A stretch of DNA of 64,000 bases from positions 63,885 through 127,884 of the forward strand of contig BDDC01000072.1 of the NCBI GenBank assembly GCA_001662425.1. Direction: 5' to 3'. The notes under the pieces were generated by a model, which made no database searches, had not been told where the DNA came from, and saw nothing but the letters and a program-made list of their open reading frames with translations. The position numbers and the translations under genes are program-made. This DNA comes from Chlamydomonas sphaeroides (taxonomy: Eukaryota; Chlorophyta; Chlorophyceae; Chlamydomonadales; Chlamydomonadaceae). This document shows, piece after piece, positions 11,501 through 21,602 of the stretch. Positions within the stretch are counted from its first letter, which is position 1. Each line of letters begins with the position of its first letter.

Positions 11501-13554
11501 CCCCTCTCCCATTTCCCCCATTCCCCACCCCCGCCTCCGGCTCACCTGCGTGGGGTGCGCCGTGAGCACAATCTCCACCTGCTGCTCGCTCACGGCCGTG
11601 TATAGCTCCTCGGGGTCCACCCCCTCCGCGATGAGCCGCGAAAAGGTCGCCTCGCAGCTGCTGGGCGTGGGCTCGCGCGTGGAGCGCTCGCGGCGGACGC
11701 TGCGCCGAGGGCGGGGCGGGGTGGCGCGGTGAGGCGCAGAACGCAGCACGGGCTGGGCTGGGCACGCCCATCCATCGCCAGCGCATGCTCCCTCGTGCGC
11801 GGGGTGCGGCGTCTGGCCCGGCCTCAGCCACGACTTGACATGGCATCATAGGCATGAGGTAGGGCGGGGTTGGGCGCTGGCCGCAGCGAGGCAGCGGTAA
11901 GAGCTCTTCCACCGCCGCAGCAGCCTCCCTGCCCCGTGCGCGCTGTGAGGCATCCTGCCGGTCTCACCCGTGGTGCAACTCAGCGATGCCCGACAGGTTC
12001 AGGTAGTGGCCGCACTGGGGGCAGGGGCGGGGGGCCGCGGGGGTATGCACACCACACAGGGTGACGAACACAAGAGCAACATGCGCCGGGGGGAAGCGCA
12101 GCGCTGTCGGCGGCTCGGCCCAGGGGTCGCACGGCCGCTTCGAGCCCCCTCTCTCCCCGCTGCCTGCGCCCCTGCCCGCCACCTCGTGCGCATGGCAGCC
12201 CTGCGGCTCGACCCGCCGGCGCCATGGCCCGACTTCACATGGACGCCCCGACGCCCGCGAGAGGGGCCGCTGCGAGTGACGCGGGCCGCCGCCTCAGGCC
12301 CTACGCCGCGCAAGAGCGCCGCGTGTCTCACCGCGCGCGTGAGCGGCACGGCCTCCTCGATGTCCATGCCCATCAGCGTCTCCGCCAGCCGGTGGGCCAG
12401 CATGTTGGAAGCCACCTGCGTCCGCAGCGGCACAGGGTCGTGGGGGCAGAGGGCCGCGGGGGCAGAGGGTCAGGGCCCAGGCCAGGGCTAGACACACGGG
12501 CGCTCCCTCCGTAGCCCCCTCTAGCGAGAGCAGCGGCCCAGCCCACTCCGTGGCCGTGACTCACCGAGTCACCCTTCAGCGAGAGGCTGGAGGAGCATTT
12601 TGCCAGCATGCGGATGCGCTCAATCTGCGGCGGGCGGCAGGGCACCAGGGCGCGGGCGGCTGGGCAGCTGGGCGGGGAGCACGATGCGCGGGGGCCCTGG
12701 GCCGGCCGGCAGCCTTGGCTGCCAGGATCTGGCGCGATCCGGCTCGGGGGCGGCTCCGGTGCTTCTGCTGCCGTCACGCGCGATTGAGCAGCTTAGAAGC
12801 CGCATCCCTTGGACCGGCCCCCAGACATCCCACAGGTCTTGGCCCTCGCTGTCGCACCTTTTTGAACAGCTCCTCGCCGACCTCCACGCGCAGGCAATCG
12901 TCCAGCAGCATCCCCAGAAGCTTGCAGTCATCCTCCAGCGGCGTGAGGTCGTCCTGGGAAAGGAGAGGGGGAAGCCAGGGCGGGGCGCCCGGGTTGGTGC
13001 CGCGTCGGGTTGCGGACGTCGGGGGCTCCGGTGCGGCGGAGGCGGTTACGCAGCGGAGGGTGGTGTGGGCGTGAGCTGGTGGGGCGCAGCAGGTCGGTGA
13101 TAGCACAGGCGGATCTAGGGTGGCTCTGGAAGGGCGTGCTTCATTGGGGGCGGGGCACGGAGCGCCTGGTGTCGTGAAACGGCTGGCACGTGCGGCGTGC
13201 TGCCGCTGCGAACCACCGTAGGGTTGTTTTCGCAGCCGCCGTGGTAGGTCCTTCAAGAACGTCTTGCCATGGAACGATGGCAGCGCCCGCGGCTCTAGTA
13301 CTGCTCGGGGCACCGCCGCAGCGGACGTCGCCGAAGCCCGAAATCGTCGCGAAGTGTGTGCCGGCGGTCCCGCACAGGCTGGTCAGGAGCCTTGGTCTTC
13401 CACCCAGCTGGACAACTTCTTGATCCAGGCGCAATTGCGACAAGCGTGTGCGCTGGCGAGGGAGCGCCGCGCGGCAATCAAGTCACGGTTGTGGCAAACC
13501 GCAGCCAACAGCACACACCCGCACTGTGCCGAAGTCATATGTTGAGTCCGTCAT
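2582..13554 (-). CDS. PPC2: Bacterial-type phosphoenolpyruvate carboxylase (29 exons)
   Basis: Carboxylates phosphoenolpyruvate with bicarbonate to oxaloacetate, feeding the TCA cycle and amino-acid synthesis. Exons (-): 13519-13554, 12858-12953, 12565-12624, 12332-12415, 11968-12014, 11546-11699, 11117-11181, 10765-10877, 10072-10187, 9801-9869, 9558-9638, 9224-9340, 8801-9076, 8112-8576, 7704-7840, 7364-7472, 7043-7156, 6783-6854, 6429-6539, 6212-6286, 5689-5849, 5194-5371, 4783-4896, 4419-4542, 4054-4196, 3813-3918, 3488-3585, 3130-3225, 2582-2689. They give 1,174 residues with every phase closing. Catalytic motifs are intact: VLTAHPTQ (about 152-159), GSWMGGDRDGNPN (264 on), GYSDSGKDAGR (834-844), FHGRGGTVGRGG (872-883). 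The C-terminus is RNTG rather than the QNTG of plant-type enzymes, and the N-terminus (MTDSTYDFGTVR) lacks the regulatory phosphoserine motif; both mark the bacterial-type class. Exons 13-14 encode about 247 disordered residues absent from plant-type enzymes. Exon 9 uses a GC donor. Start choice is fixed by a 12-codon first exon, the least certain part. Confidence 0.96.
3752..3800. repeat. Pentameric GTGGC microsatellite in a PPC2 intron
   Basis: Tandem copies of a 5-base unit (GTGGC with GTGAC variants) between PPC2 exons 26 and 27. It is intronic; no function is visible. Confidence 0.75.
6968..7009. repeat. 14-bp tandem repeat (3 copies) in a PPC2 intron
   Basis: Three adjacent copies of a 14-base unit, CTGCTCACATCGCC (first base T in copy one), in the intron between PPC2 exons 17 and 18. 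It is followed by CTGCTC-type short repeats. Confidence 0.75.
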
Positions 13555-13834
13555 CTTGACGGCTCGGCGCGGCTAGCGCACTGCTTGGCGCCGGCGAAGA
13601 CCTCGATTCCGCCCCTCTTTCCAGCAGCTGTCTGCGCAGCAGCGCTGAAAGATATGGGCACAGTCGCGGCTGGATATTCAGCCGTAATTCAGTTCTGTGC
13701 TGAGCTATGCGGGGCGTCAGACGAGTTGTGGGCTGCACATGCAGACGCAGCACGCTCGATCGATGCAAAGGGGCCCTCGTCAGTTGCAAGCTTCATAACA
13801 ACCCCTCCCACACACTCCTTGCACAGTCGCAACC
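13555..13834. promoter_or_regulatory. Shared divergent promoter of PPC2 and KAR1
   Basis: Only 280 bp separate the PPC2 start codon (minus strand) from the KAR1 start codon (plus strand), so both promoters and 5' UTRs must fit in this interval. No clear TATA box was seen. An open frame starting at 13585 runs through it in a different frame from KAR1 and is taken as chance. The divergent layout suggests co-expression of carbon supply and plastid fatty-acid synthesis; that is inference. Confidence 0.55.
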
Positions 13835-16800
13835 ATGCTGGCCGCCAAGCAAACCCAGGCTTCCGCTCGCGCGGTCCGTGCCGAGGGCATGGTGCCAGGT
13901 GCGTTCTCGCGCTGCGACGTGCTGCTTTGCTTGATCAATTGGGACCAACGGACCTTGCGATCTGCGGGTGAAGAGTTTCGCTTGCACTCTGCTTAACGCC
14001 AGCATTCTATCGGCGGCCCAACGCGTAGCCCACGTCCACCCTAGCTACAATTGAAGCCCCCTAGTGCTCGCAAGCTAGCTGTTGGAGATTCAGGCGCCCC
14101 AAGGGGGCTGCCTGGCGACGTCAGCCTGCCTGCAAGCGGCTGCGCCGATCGCGTTGGCGTTACGCCGGCCCTCAAGGCTGCTCGCCAGACGCTTCGCTCA
14201 GCCCCCAATTGCTCCTCAGCCGGGCATACGCTCCGTCGACGTGCCCTGCCGCAAACTCGCGTGTCGCCCTCGCGCCCCCCGTACCGCTCGCGGCCTAACT
14301 AACGCCAATGCCACCCTCCCGGCTGCACCGCCGCGCCCGCAGCTGGCCTGCGCACGTCCTCGGCCCGGCCCGTGGCGCCCTCCGTCGTGGCGCTGCCCGG
14401 CGCCGGCCTGGCTGCCGCTGCCTCGGCCGCGCCCCGCGCCCGCTCGGAGGCGTCGTCGCGCACCAGCGTGGTGTCCAACGTCCTCATCTACCCCGGCTCC
14501 GTCGACTTCAACGACGGTGAGCGCTGCGAGCCCACACGCGTCAGCATGCAGCCCATACCCACACCCCCTACGGCCACCAGCCAGCTCGAACCCCCTTTGA
14601 CACCCACCGTGCGGCAAGACAGCGTTTGCGCACGGGCAGCAGGCCCGCCTCCAGCATTGCCGGCACACCGCACTATGCCACTGTTGCGAAACGTGGCGCC
14701 GCCGCTGCCGGTCTCCTGCCTCCTGCCCCGCAGCTGACGGCCCCGTCTGCATCGTGACTGGGGGCTCGCGCGGCATCGGCAAGGCCTGCGTGCAGGCCCT
14801 GGCCCGCAAGCGCTGCCGCGTGAGTGGCGGTCGGGCCTCCGCGTGCTTGCATGCAGCAGGGTCCAGAAACGGTACATTCCGTACATGGATATGGTGCAGT
14901 AGGCGGCCATGCAGCAGATGCTGGCAGGGCCTGCGGGCCGACAGTGCAGCGACAGACAGCCGGGCCGGGCTTGGACCCGGTTGCGGCCACAGGACAGCGA
15001 GGACCCCGACAGGCCGCAGCCCGCGAGGGCACGCCTTCCCGCCGCCACACCCGACGGCTTGCATCCGACCTAGCCAAGCCAGCCGCGTGAGGCTTGCCCC
15101 ACGTTGCCCCTCACCACCCCTGACGCCCTGATCGGGCATGTCCCTGCCCGTCGCTTGCCGCTCGGCCTGCAGGTGGTGATCAACTTCGTCTCGCCCCAGG
15201 CCGATGCGGCGAAGGCCCTGTGCGAGGAGCTCATTGCCGCGGGCGGCGACGCCATCGCCGTGCAGGTACGGCCGCACGGCGCCCGTCTCCTGTGGGCGGC
15301 AGGCTGTGGCGAGCCGTGCCGGTGCCGGTGCTCGCCATCGCCGCCCGGGGGGCGACTCTGCCGGCGCCGCTACCAGCCCACCCTGGCGGAGCATGTGCAG
15401 CGATACTCGGCCCTCGGCGATGGGTGTGCCAGCTGCCGGCCCCGGCCGGAGCATGTCGCGGCAACTGCTAGCAACATAGAAGTGCATTGTGTTTCAGCAG
15501 AAGCAGCAGCGTGACGTAGCAGAGCAGCATGTGTGGACCACATGCGTGCTGGGTTGCTGGCTGCGTGCGTCACCGCTGCTGGTCGGCGTGCTGCCTGCGT
15601 GAAGTGATGCAGCAACCGCCGGCCGCCAGTTGGCACGGGGGCCGTCGCCGGCGGGTGACTCCGTTGTCCCGCCGTGTGGCTGCATCTGAAGGCCGGGTTG
15701 GGCTTCGGTCATTTTGGAAACACCGCTTTATAGGATTTATACAGAAGCGCAATTCGTCCTGCAGGCCGACATGAGCAAGAAGGTGGAGATCGACGCGCTG
15801 TTCGACCAGGTCATGAAGAAGTGGGGCCGCGTGGACGTGCTCGTCAACAACGCCGGTAAGGGCTGAGGGTTGAGGCTGTGAGGGTAGAGGGGTAGGGGCA
15901 AGGGCACAGGGTTCTTGTCGTTGGAGCCGGTCACGAAGTAACGCGCTGGTCAACGAGTGAGGCCGGGGTGGTACCCTGGATGGTTGCTCGGGCAAGGAGG
16001 GGGATGGGGTCCGTGTTGCTTGGTGTGGAAGGGTCTGGCGTCAGGGGCGCGGCGCTGGCAATGCGCTGACGGCGCTCCGCGTCAGCTGCCTGCCTGCCGT
16101 AACGTCGCTCCCTGCCTATTGCCCGCAGGCATCACCCGCGACACGCTGATGATGCGCATGAAGCCCGAGCAGTGGGACCAGGTCATCAGCGTCAACCTGA
16201 GCGGCGTCTTCTACTGCTGCCAGGTGCGAGGGGCGGCGAGGAGGCCGGGCGGCCTGGGTCCAGGGAGGATGGCCAGAGACCGCACCCCTTTCCAGGTGTC
16301 GGCCGCTCCCGCAGGCCTGCTGCTGCCTGCTTCGTGGCCTGCGTCCCCACCCAGCCCTCCTCCCTGCCCCTCCTCGACTCCCTCCGCGCTTAACCCACAG
16401 GCGGCCACCAAGATCATGGCCAAGCAGAAGAGCGGCCGCATCGTCAACATGAGCAGCGTTGTGGGCGTGGTGGGCAACGCGGGCCAGGCCAACTACGCGG
16501 CGGCCAAGGGCGGTGTGATCGCGCTCACCAAGACCGTGGCTCGCGAGTTCGCCAGCCGCGGCATCACCTGCAACGCCGTGGCGCCCGGCTTCATTGCCAG
16601 CGACATGACGGCCGCCATCGACAAGAAGTACGAGGAGCAGATCCTCAAGGGNNNNNNNNNNGAGACGGGGAGCAGCGGTGGCTGGGGGAGGGAGGGAGCA
16701 GGGGGAGGGAGGGCAGGGTTGGGGCTGAAGCCGCAGCTTGCTGACGTGTGTGTTTGCGTCCTGGCCCGCTGCCCACTGCCCGCAGCCCGCTACGGCACCG

Positions 16801-16901
16801 CCGAGGAGGTGGCCCGCCTGGTGCGCTTCCTGGCGCTCGACCCCGCTGGCTCCTACATCACCGGCCAGACCTACCACATCGACGGTGGCATGGTCATGTA
16901 A
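13835..16901 (+). CDS. KAR1: 3-oxoacyl-[acyl-carrier-protein] reductase, plastid type
   Basis: NADPH-dependent reduction of 3-oxoacyl-ACP to 3-hydroxyacyl-ACP in type II fatty-acid synthesis. Exons: 13835-13898, 14343-14516, 14734-14819, 15173-15265, 15765-15855, 16129-16223, 16401 to about 16661, 16786-16901. The seventh exon runs into a 10-N assembly gap at 16652-16661 that hides its last few codons and the donor site. By comparison with the second copy, the protein should be about 326 residues. Residues 1 to about 75 are rich in Ala, Ser and Arg with few acidic residues, as in a chloroplast transit peptide. The short-chain dehydrogenase fold follows: TGGSRGIG (88-95), NNAG, NMSS, and the catalytic YAAAK (233-237), ending HIDGGMVM. 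Exons 6-8 and the intron between 6 and 7 are nearly identical to the inverted copy at 51787-53873, while exons 1-5 are not. Confidence 0.95.
16652..16661. other. 10-N assembly gap in KAR1 exon 7
   Basis: Ten Ns, probably a nominal gap size, immediately after the codons for QILKG. The homologous copy on the minus strand shows that the hidden bases should carry the IPLG codons and the GTAAG donor. The gap falls in the segment that is nearly identical between the two copies, so it may reflect an assembler conflict between them. Confidence 0.95.
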
Positions 16902-18012
16902 ACGAGACCGCTGCAAGGCGCTGTGCTGACTTGTGACTTGGGGTTTGAGCTGATGTGGGGCGACTGGGTGGGTTGCGCTGAACTGAGGCGCGATGGTGCG
17001 GGAGGCGGGGGCCCGCGCCGCTTGGGTCTCGGGCCGTGCCGCGCTTGGCGCCAATTTTGAGAGCGCAGGCGTCCTCGCGCGGTGCGGGGAGGCGCGGTGT
17101 GGGCGGGAAGTATGACAGGTGGCCGCTGCAAGATGTTACGAGGTCCTGGTTAACGGTGCCACAAGTTGCAAGCAGGAGTTGCAGCCAATCCCGCAGGCGT
17201 ACCCAGGCGTACCAAGGGGAAAACCAGGGGAGAACAGGGGCTGCCGTACAACGGGTATGTCAGCCCGCATCCCGGCGATTTAGCTGACCTACACATCTCA
17301 CAGCCTTCCAACTATTACAAGTTGCCCTAAACGACCATCGAACGACACGTCGCCACGCGAGCCTTCCTGTATTCTGCGTCGTTGCATTTGCTGCCAGCTC
17401 CAGCGTTTCCGCCCGACCAGTATCCTGTAAATGTCATTAGCCGATTTATAACTGTTTGAATAGCGCACCCTGTGTGTCCGCTGGGAATTGAGAGCTGGCC
17501 TCGAAGGAGGCGAAGCACCAGCCACCGCCCTACCTTGAAGCAGTAGAAGGCGCATCACAAGACATACTTTAAAATGACGGCACACGAGTCGCAATCGCCA
17601 TTCGTGAAGGCGCCATGGTCCAAGCCTTCAGGTAATCAGGGAAGCTGAGCGGCTTCCATATGTGCTGCCAGAGCTGTTGCCATATCCTGCTAAGTTGCCG
17701 TGTGCAGCCGCCCCTCTTTGCGAACGTTGGCACCACTCTTGCATGCGCAATGTTTGCTCTTCGCGAGCAGACTGCCGGAAATAGGGGAATAGCATCAGCC
17801 AGGAGCCGTGTGATGCGATATGTCCAAATTCCGTGCGAGCGTCGCCCCGTCCGCTCAGGCACACCACGGCAAGGCCCTCCCGCCCCTTCGAGCGTCCACG
17901 AGGGCAACCAGCCCCTACCAGCCCCTTGACTGTTCTTGAGCTACCCTCAATCCGCTGAGGCGCGCCCTCCGCGCCTGCCCATTTTTCACCCCATGGCCGC
18001 GCAGGGCGAAGT
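16902..18012. other. Intergenic region between KAR1 and the SHIPPO gene
   Basis: This 1.1-kb stretch is less GC-rich than the neighbouring genes. No conserved exon was found. A TGTAA at 17426-17430, 525 bp after the KAR1 stop, is a candidate polyadenylation signal for KAR1, since volvocine algae use TGTAA. An ATG at 17993 followed by a short frame was considered as an upstream exon of the next gene but is not needed. Confidence 0.5.
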
Positions 18013-19822
18013 ATGTTCGGCCACCAGGCGGATAGCAAAAAGGCTACGTACCCAGCATACAGCATGCGCGGGGAACGAGAGGGGCGCGAGAAAGTCTTTC
18101 TGTCCCGCTCCCATGTAGAGGTGAGCACGACCAGCACCATCGGGCGGCAAACGCCCGTGCCGCACACGTGGCCGTGCATGTTCAGTACACGTGACCTGCC
18201 GCTGCTCGGCCTTCAACAGGTCGACCGCAAGTGCCGGGAAGGGCCAGGGCACATCTACGCCGTTCCCAACGCGTTTGAGCGGCAGCCAGACGCTCGGAAA
18301 GAGGTGCGAGCTGCGCCGATGTATGCAGCAGCGCCCGGCGAGCTCCCATCCCCGACGCCCCTGGCCTCGCTTGCTCACGCCCATCCCATGGCCACCCACA
18401 ACCGACGCAGTCCGCGCCCAACTACAGCTTCTCACACACTGCACGCCTCAAGGTGCGTACGAAGGTGCCGGCGCGAGTATTGAACACAGCTCGCAGCGCC
18501 GCTCCCGAGGCCCGACCCCGGTCTGCCCGCCAGCACGCTTTGGCGTTTGGGTCAGTGCCCAGGGCCGCGCCAGAGGTCCGACCCCGTGGTGGTACTCCCC
18601 TGCCTGCGCGCTTCCGACCCCGCAGGAGTCGCCCAGCAAGACCCCCGCCCCCGGCGCCTACGACCCCAAAGTGGGCTCCATTGGGCCACAGACGCTCAGC
18701 AGCAAACAGAGCCCTGCCGGAGCGCCCTTTGGCTCCAGCAAGCGAGAAGACCTCAAGAAGCAGGTGGGCCAAGCTGCCGCCGGCGCATGACCGCAACCTG
18801 CTGTCACTGGCGCTTAGGGAGCGCCACCCTGGCGGCGTTCACCGCTGCTGACATGCCCTGCTATGCGGCACTCCCAGCTGCTGATGCGTTGTGCTCCTCG
18901 TCCAACTCGACGCAGTATGTTAGCAGCCGCCACGTCGCGGAGCAGCGCGGCACGCTGGGCTCGCCGCCGGGCTCATACGAGCTGCCGGGCGCCCTGGGTC
19001 CGCAGCCCGCCAGCAACCGCATGTCGAGCCCCTCCTATTCGCTGGCCCGGACCGACCGGCTCAAGTGGGTCGGCAGCTGCGGCACGGGCTGGGTTGGGGC
19101 TGGCACGCAGTTGGCTATGGTGCGCTAGGGCGGGAGGCTGGCCCTGGCCGCATTCTGCGCTCCCAGGCTGGGCATGCGGCGACCCCTACCTGCTGTGCGC
19201 GTGAGTGGCACAGCCGCTGACTTCTTGTTCCGTACAACACGTCCCCTGCCGTACAGGGACAAGTATGAGCAGCTATCGCGGACAATGCCGGCGGTGGGCA
19301 GCTACGAGACGTGGGGGGGCATAGGCAAGCAGCCGCTGTCCATGTCACGGACCATGCCGGCGTACGGCTTTGGCAGCAGCGACCGGGACAAGGAGGGCGC
19401 GCGCTTTCTGACGACGGCGCACGCCAAGGCGCTGCAGGGCCACTTCTCGCCCAACAACTTCCACCACCAGACGCAGGTGCGGCCCTGCGGAGGCTGACGG
19501 GGGGCTGGCTGCGGCCCGCCTGTGGTCAGCTGCGCGGGGAAGCCCCGGGGCTGGGTAGCAGCGCGGGTTGACGATGGTCGAGGGGCAGGCTCGGTTGCAG
19601 CGCTGTGTGGTGCCGTGGCAGCTGGTCCTGGTCCATTGAAGCCACAATGACCATGCCCTTGTGCTGTTGGCCGCCCTCGACCGCCTTCAGGAGAACATGT
19701 CGGGCTTTGGGCGGCAGAGCCTGAGCCGCAAGACAAACGTGCCCGCCTACGGCTTCGGCTCCACCGCCCGGTTAACATTCAAGAGCAGTACCACGCCGGG
19801 CCCCGGGTCGTACGAGAACTAG
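18013..19822 (+). CDS. SHIPPO/ODF3-type ciliary protein
   Basis: Exons: 18013-18120, 18220-18303, 18411-18452, 18626-18763, 18916-19064, 19257-19476, 19691-19822; the 290-residue product closes in phase throughout. It contains spaced Pro-Gly-Tyr motifs typical of the SHIPPO (STPGPG-x-Y) family: EGPGHIY, PAPGAYDP, SPPGSYELP, PAVGSYE and TTPGPGSYEN at the very C-terminus. Between them recur Ser/Arg phrases ending in a basic residue, such as YSFSHTARLK, YSLARTDRLK and AYGFGSSDR. Family members bind microtubules in sperm tails and cilia (outer dense fibre protein 3 and relatives, some being microtubule inner proteins), so a structural role in the flagellar axoneme is likely. The start at MFGHQADSKK is the first Met of the open exon; an additional upstream exon cannot be excluded. 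Confidence 0.85.
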
Positions 19823-21602
19823 CGCCGCCAGTGCTGACGGCGTAGTGTGTGGGAGCGGATACGGGGTTGCAGCTGGCGTTGCACTGTGAAGTGCGTCGTG
19901 GGGTACATGTCCTGTCGTGGCTTGTGGCAGGTGGGGGCCGGGGTGTTGTGGGCCGAAGACCCCGCCGCCGCGCAGCGGCGTTGGGGGCTTTGAGGGGGCC
20001 GTTCAACTGTCCGGACGTCTCTCAAGGGAATCAGCAAGCTGATTGCTGACACGGTGTATGATGGAGTGCTTGTGACTGATGCGTTGGGAGCAGGTCGCGC
20101 TGAGTATGGCGTGCGTGTGGGTAGGCATTAGCCCAGGAGGGCATCCTGGAGTGGCCATGTTTTGACTGGTGTAGCTCTGAGCGTAGGCAGGCATAGACAC
20201 GTACCAGTACCGAATTGATTAACGCAGGATATTGCAGCGCAGTTGCTTAAGGCTGTGGGGATTTCCTGATCGGCAGGCGAGGCTAAGCCGTGAGGCGAAA
20301 GCGGGAGACAGGAGGGCGGGCACGGGCGGACACGGGCGGACCATGTTGTAAGATGGTCTTGAGGCTGTCACTGCCCTCAAAGCTCTCATGTAGCCCGTCT
20401 ACGGCCTCCGCTTTGTCGCAGCCGTCTACCCAGGGTAGCTGTCGACCAAAAGAAACCGCGATGGTTTGCGTGGGGTAGCACGGTTACACGCACTGGATGG
20501 CGCAGGCCTGAAACGTGAACGAAGTCAGGTTAGTGGGGACGACGCGGTGAGTACCAGCAACGCCCTTACGCAGGCTGGGGTGTTGTGCCAGGTGGACCCG
20601 GCCGGGCCTCAGATAGCACCCCTTCCGGGATCGGCCACCGCGGCCCCAGTCCAGGACACCGACCAACGCTTCGCTTTAGTTTTCCATAACGCAGTTCAGG
20701 GCTCGACCAAGCGGCGCCGAGCGGCCTTGGGGCCTTGCTCGGCCACCTCCCTCACACCGCACTCCCACCAACTGTTGCACCGAAGTGGATACGGTGCCCG
20801 AGTCGAACGGCTCGTGCCCCTGAAGTGGCAAAACTCGCAGCTGCCTCGGGCCGCCCCGCGCCCCCGGTCTCCTCGTACCACATAGCTCACAGCCTGGCTC
20901 AAAGCGCATGTCACAGCCTGGCACACACACATGCCAGCCACCTGCACCGCTCTCCTACTGCCCGAACCAAGCCAACGTCATGGCGAACCCAGGCCAACGA
21001 GCGGTCGGGTTCCTGGCGCCAAGCCTATTCGATGCCCAGCAGGATCGGCCGCCGCAATGACCCCTGGTCATCGGGTCAGGTAAACACACCGGAAACGCAC
21101 ACGATACGCCGTGCCGTGTGTGGGAGAAGGCGAGCGCAGGCGGACTGCCGCGTGCAAGTCTGGAGGCCCTCGGGCGCTCACCGTGCCAGCACTTACAGCT
21201 TCCATTTGCGCTCCTTTGGGCAAGGGCACGGGTATTTGCCGACCAAGGTGAGGTGTCGCCGTGTGCCGGGGTGCCGGGGTGCCGGTATGCCGGGGTGCTG
21301 CGGTGGTGCCGCCGTGTGCCGCAAGGGGGAGCAGCGGGGGTGTTGTGCCGGGATACTTGTGTCCCGGACCATGCACCAATGCACACATACAGGGATTGCC
21401 TGCTCTATGACTACATGCGTTATGTACTCTTCGATGGATCAGTCCAGAACGCGGTGATGCACGCCGTCTCAACATCCTAACCGAGCCAAACGGCTGGCTC
21501 GTGATCCAGCATTTTGCCTACGGTTCTTGTTTGTGGATATGAGGCAACCAGCACTGTAGCACAAGCTAGGACCAAGGCAATCCGCGGTCAACTCAGTCGT
21601 CC
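19823..21602. other. Intergenic region between the SHIPPO gene and the giant gene
   Basis: About 1.8 kb with no recognisable conserved exon on either strand. A TGTAA at 20347-20351, about 525 bp after the SHIPPO stop, is a plausible polyadenylation signal. A GTGCCGGG-type short tandem repeat lies near 21255-21300. The right end presumably carries the promoter and 5' UTR of the giant gene. Confidence 0.5.
20347..20351 (+). terminator. Candidate TGTAA polyadenylation signal (SHIPPO gene)
   Basis: TGTAA is the usual nuclear polyadenylation signal in volvocine algae. This copy lies 525 bp downstream of the stop codon, a plausible 3' UTR length for these genomes. Assignment rests on position only. 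Confidence 0.35.

Noticed and set aside
13585..13971. 128-codon plus-strand frame starting in the PPC2-KAR1 interval
   Set aside because: It is out of frame with the KAR1 first exon and crosses that exon's donor site; the KAR1 start at 13835 with in-phase splicing explains the region better.
14216..15487. 423-codon minus-strand frame over KAR1
   Set aside because: It is antisense to well-supported KAR1 exons and shows no conserved motif.
17993..18010. ATG GCC GCG CAG as an upstream first exon of the SHIPPO gene
   Set aside because: The exon starting at 18013 is complete on its own; the GTATGT after the short frame may be chance. Left out without transcript evidence.
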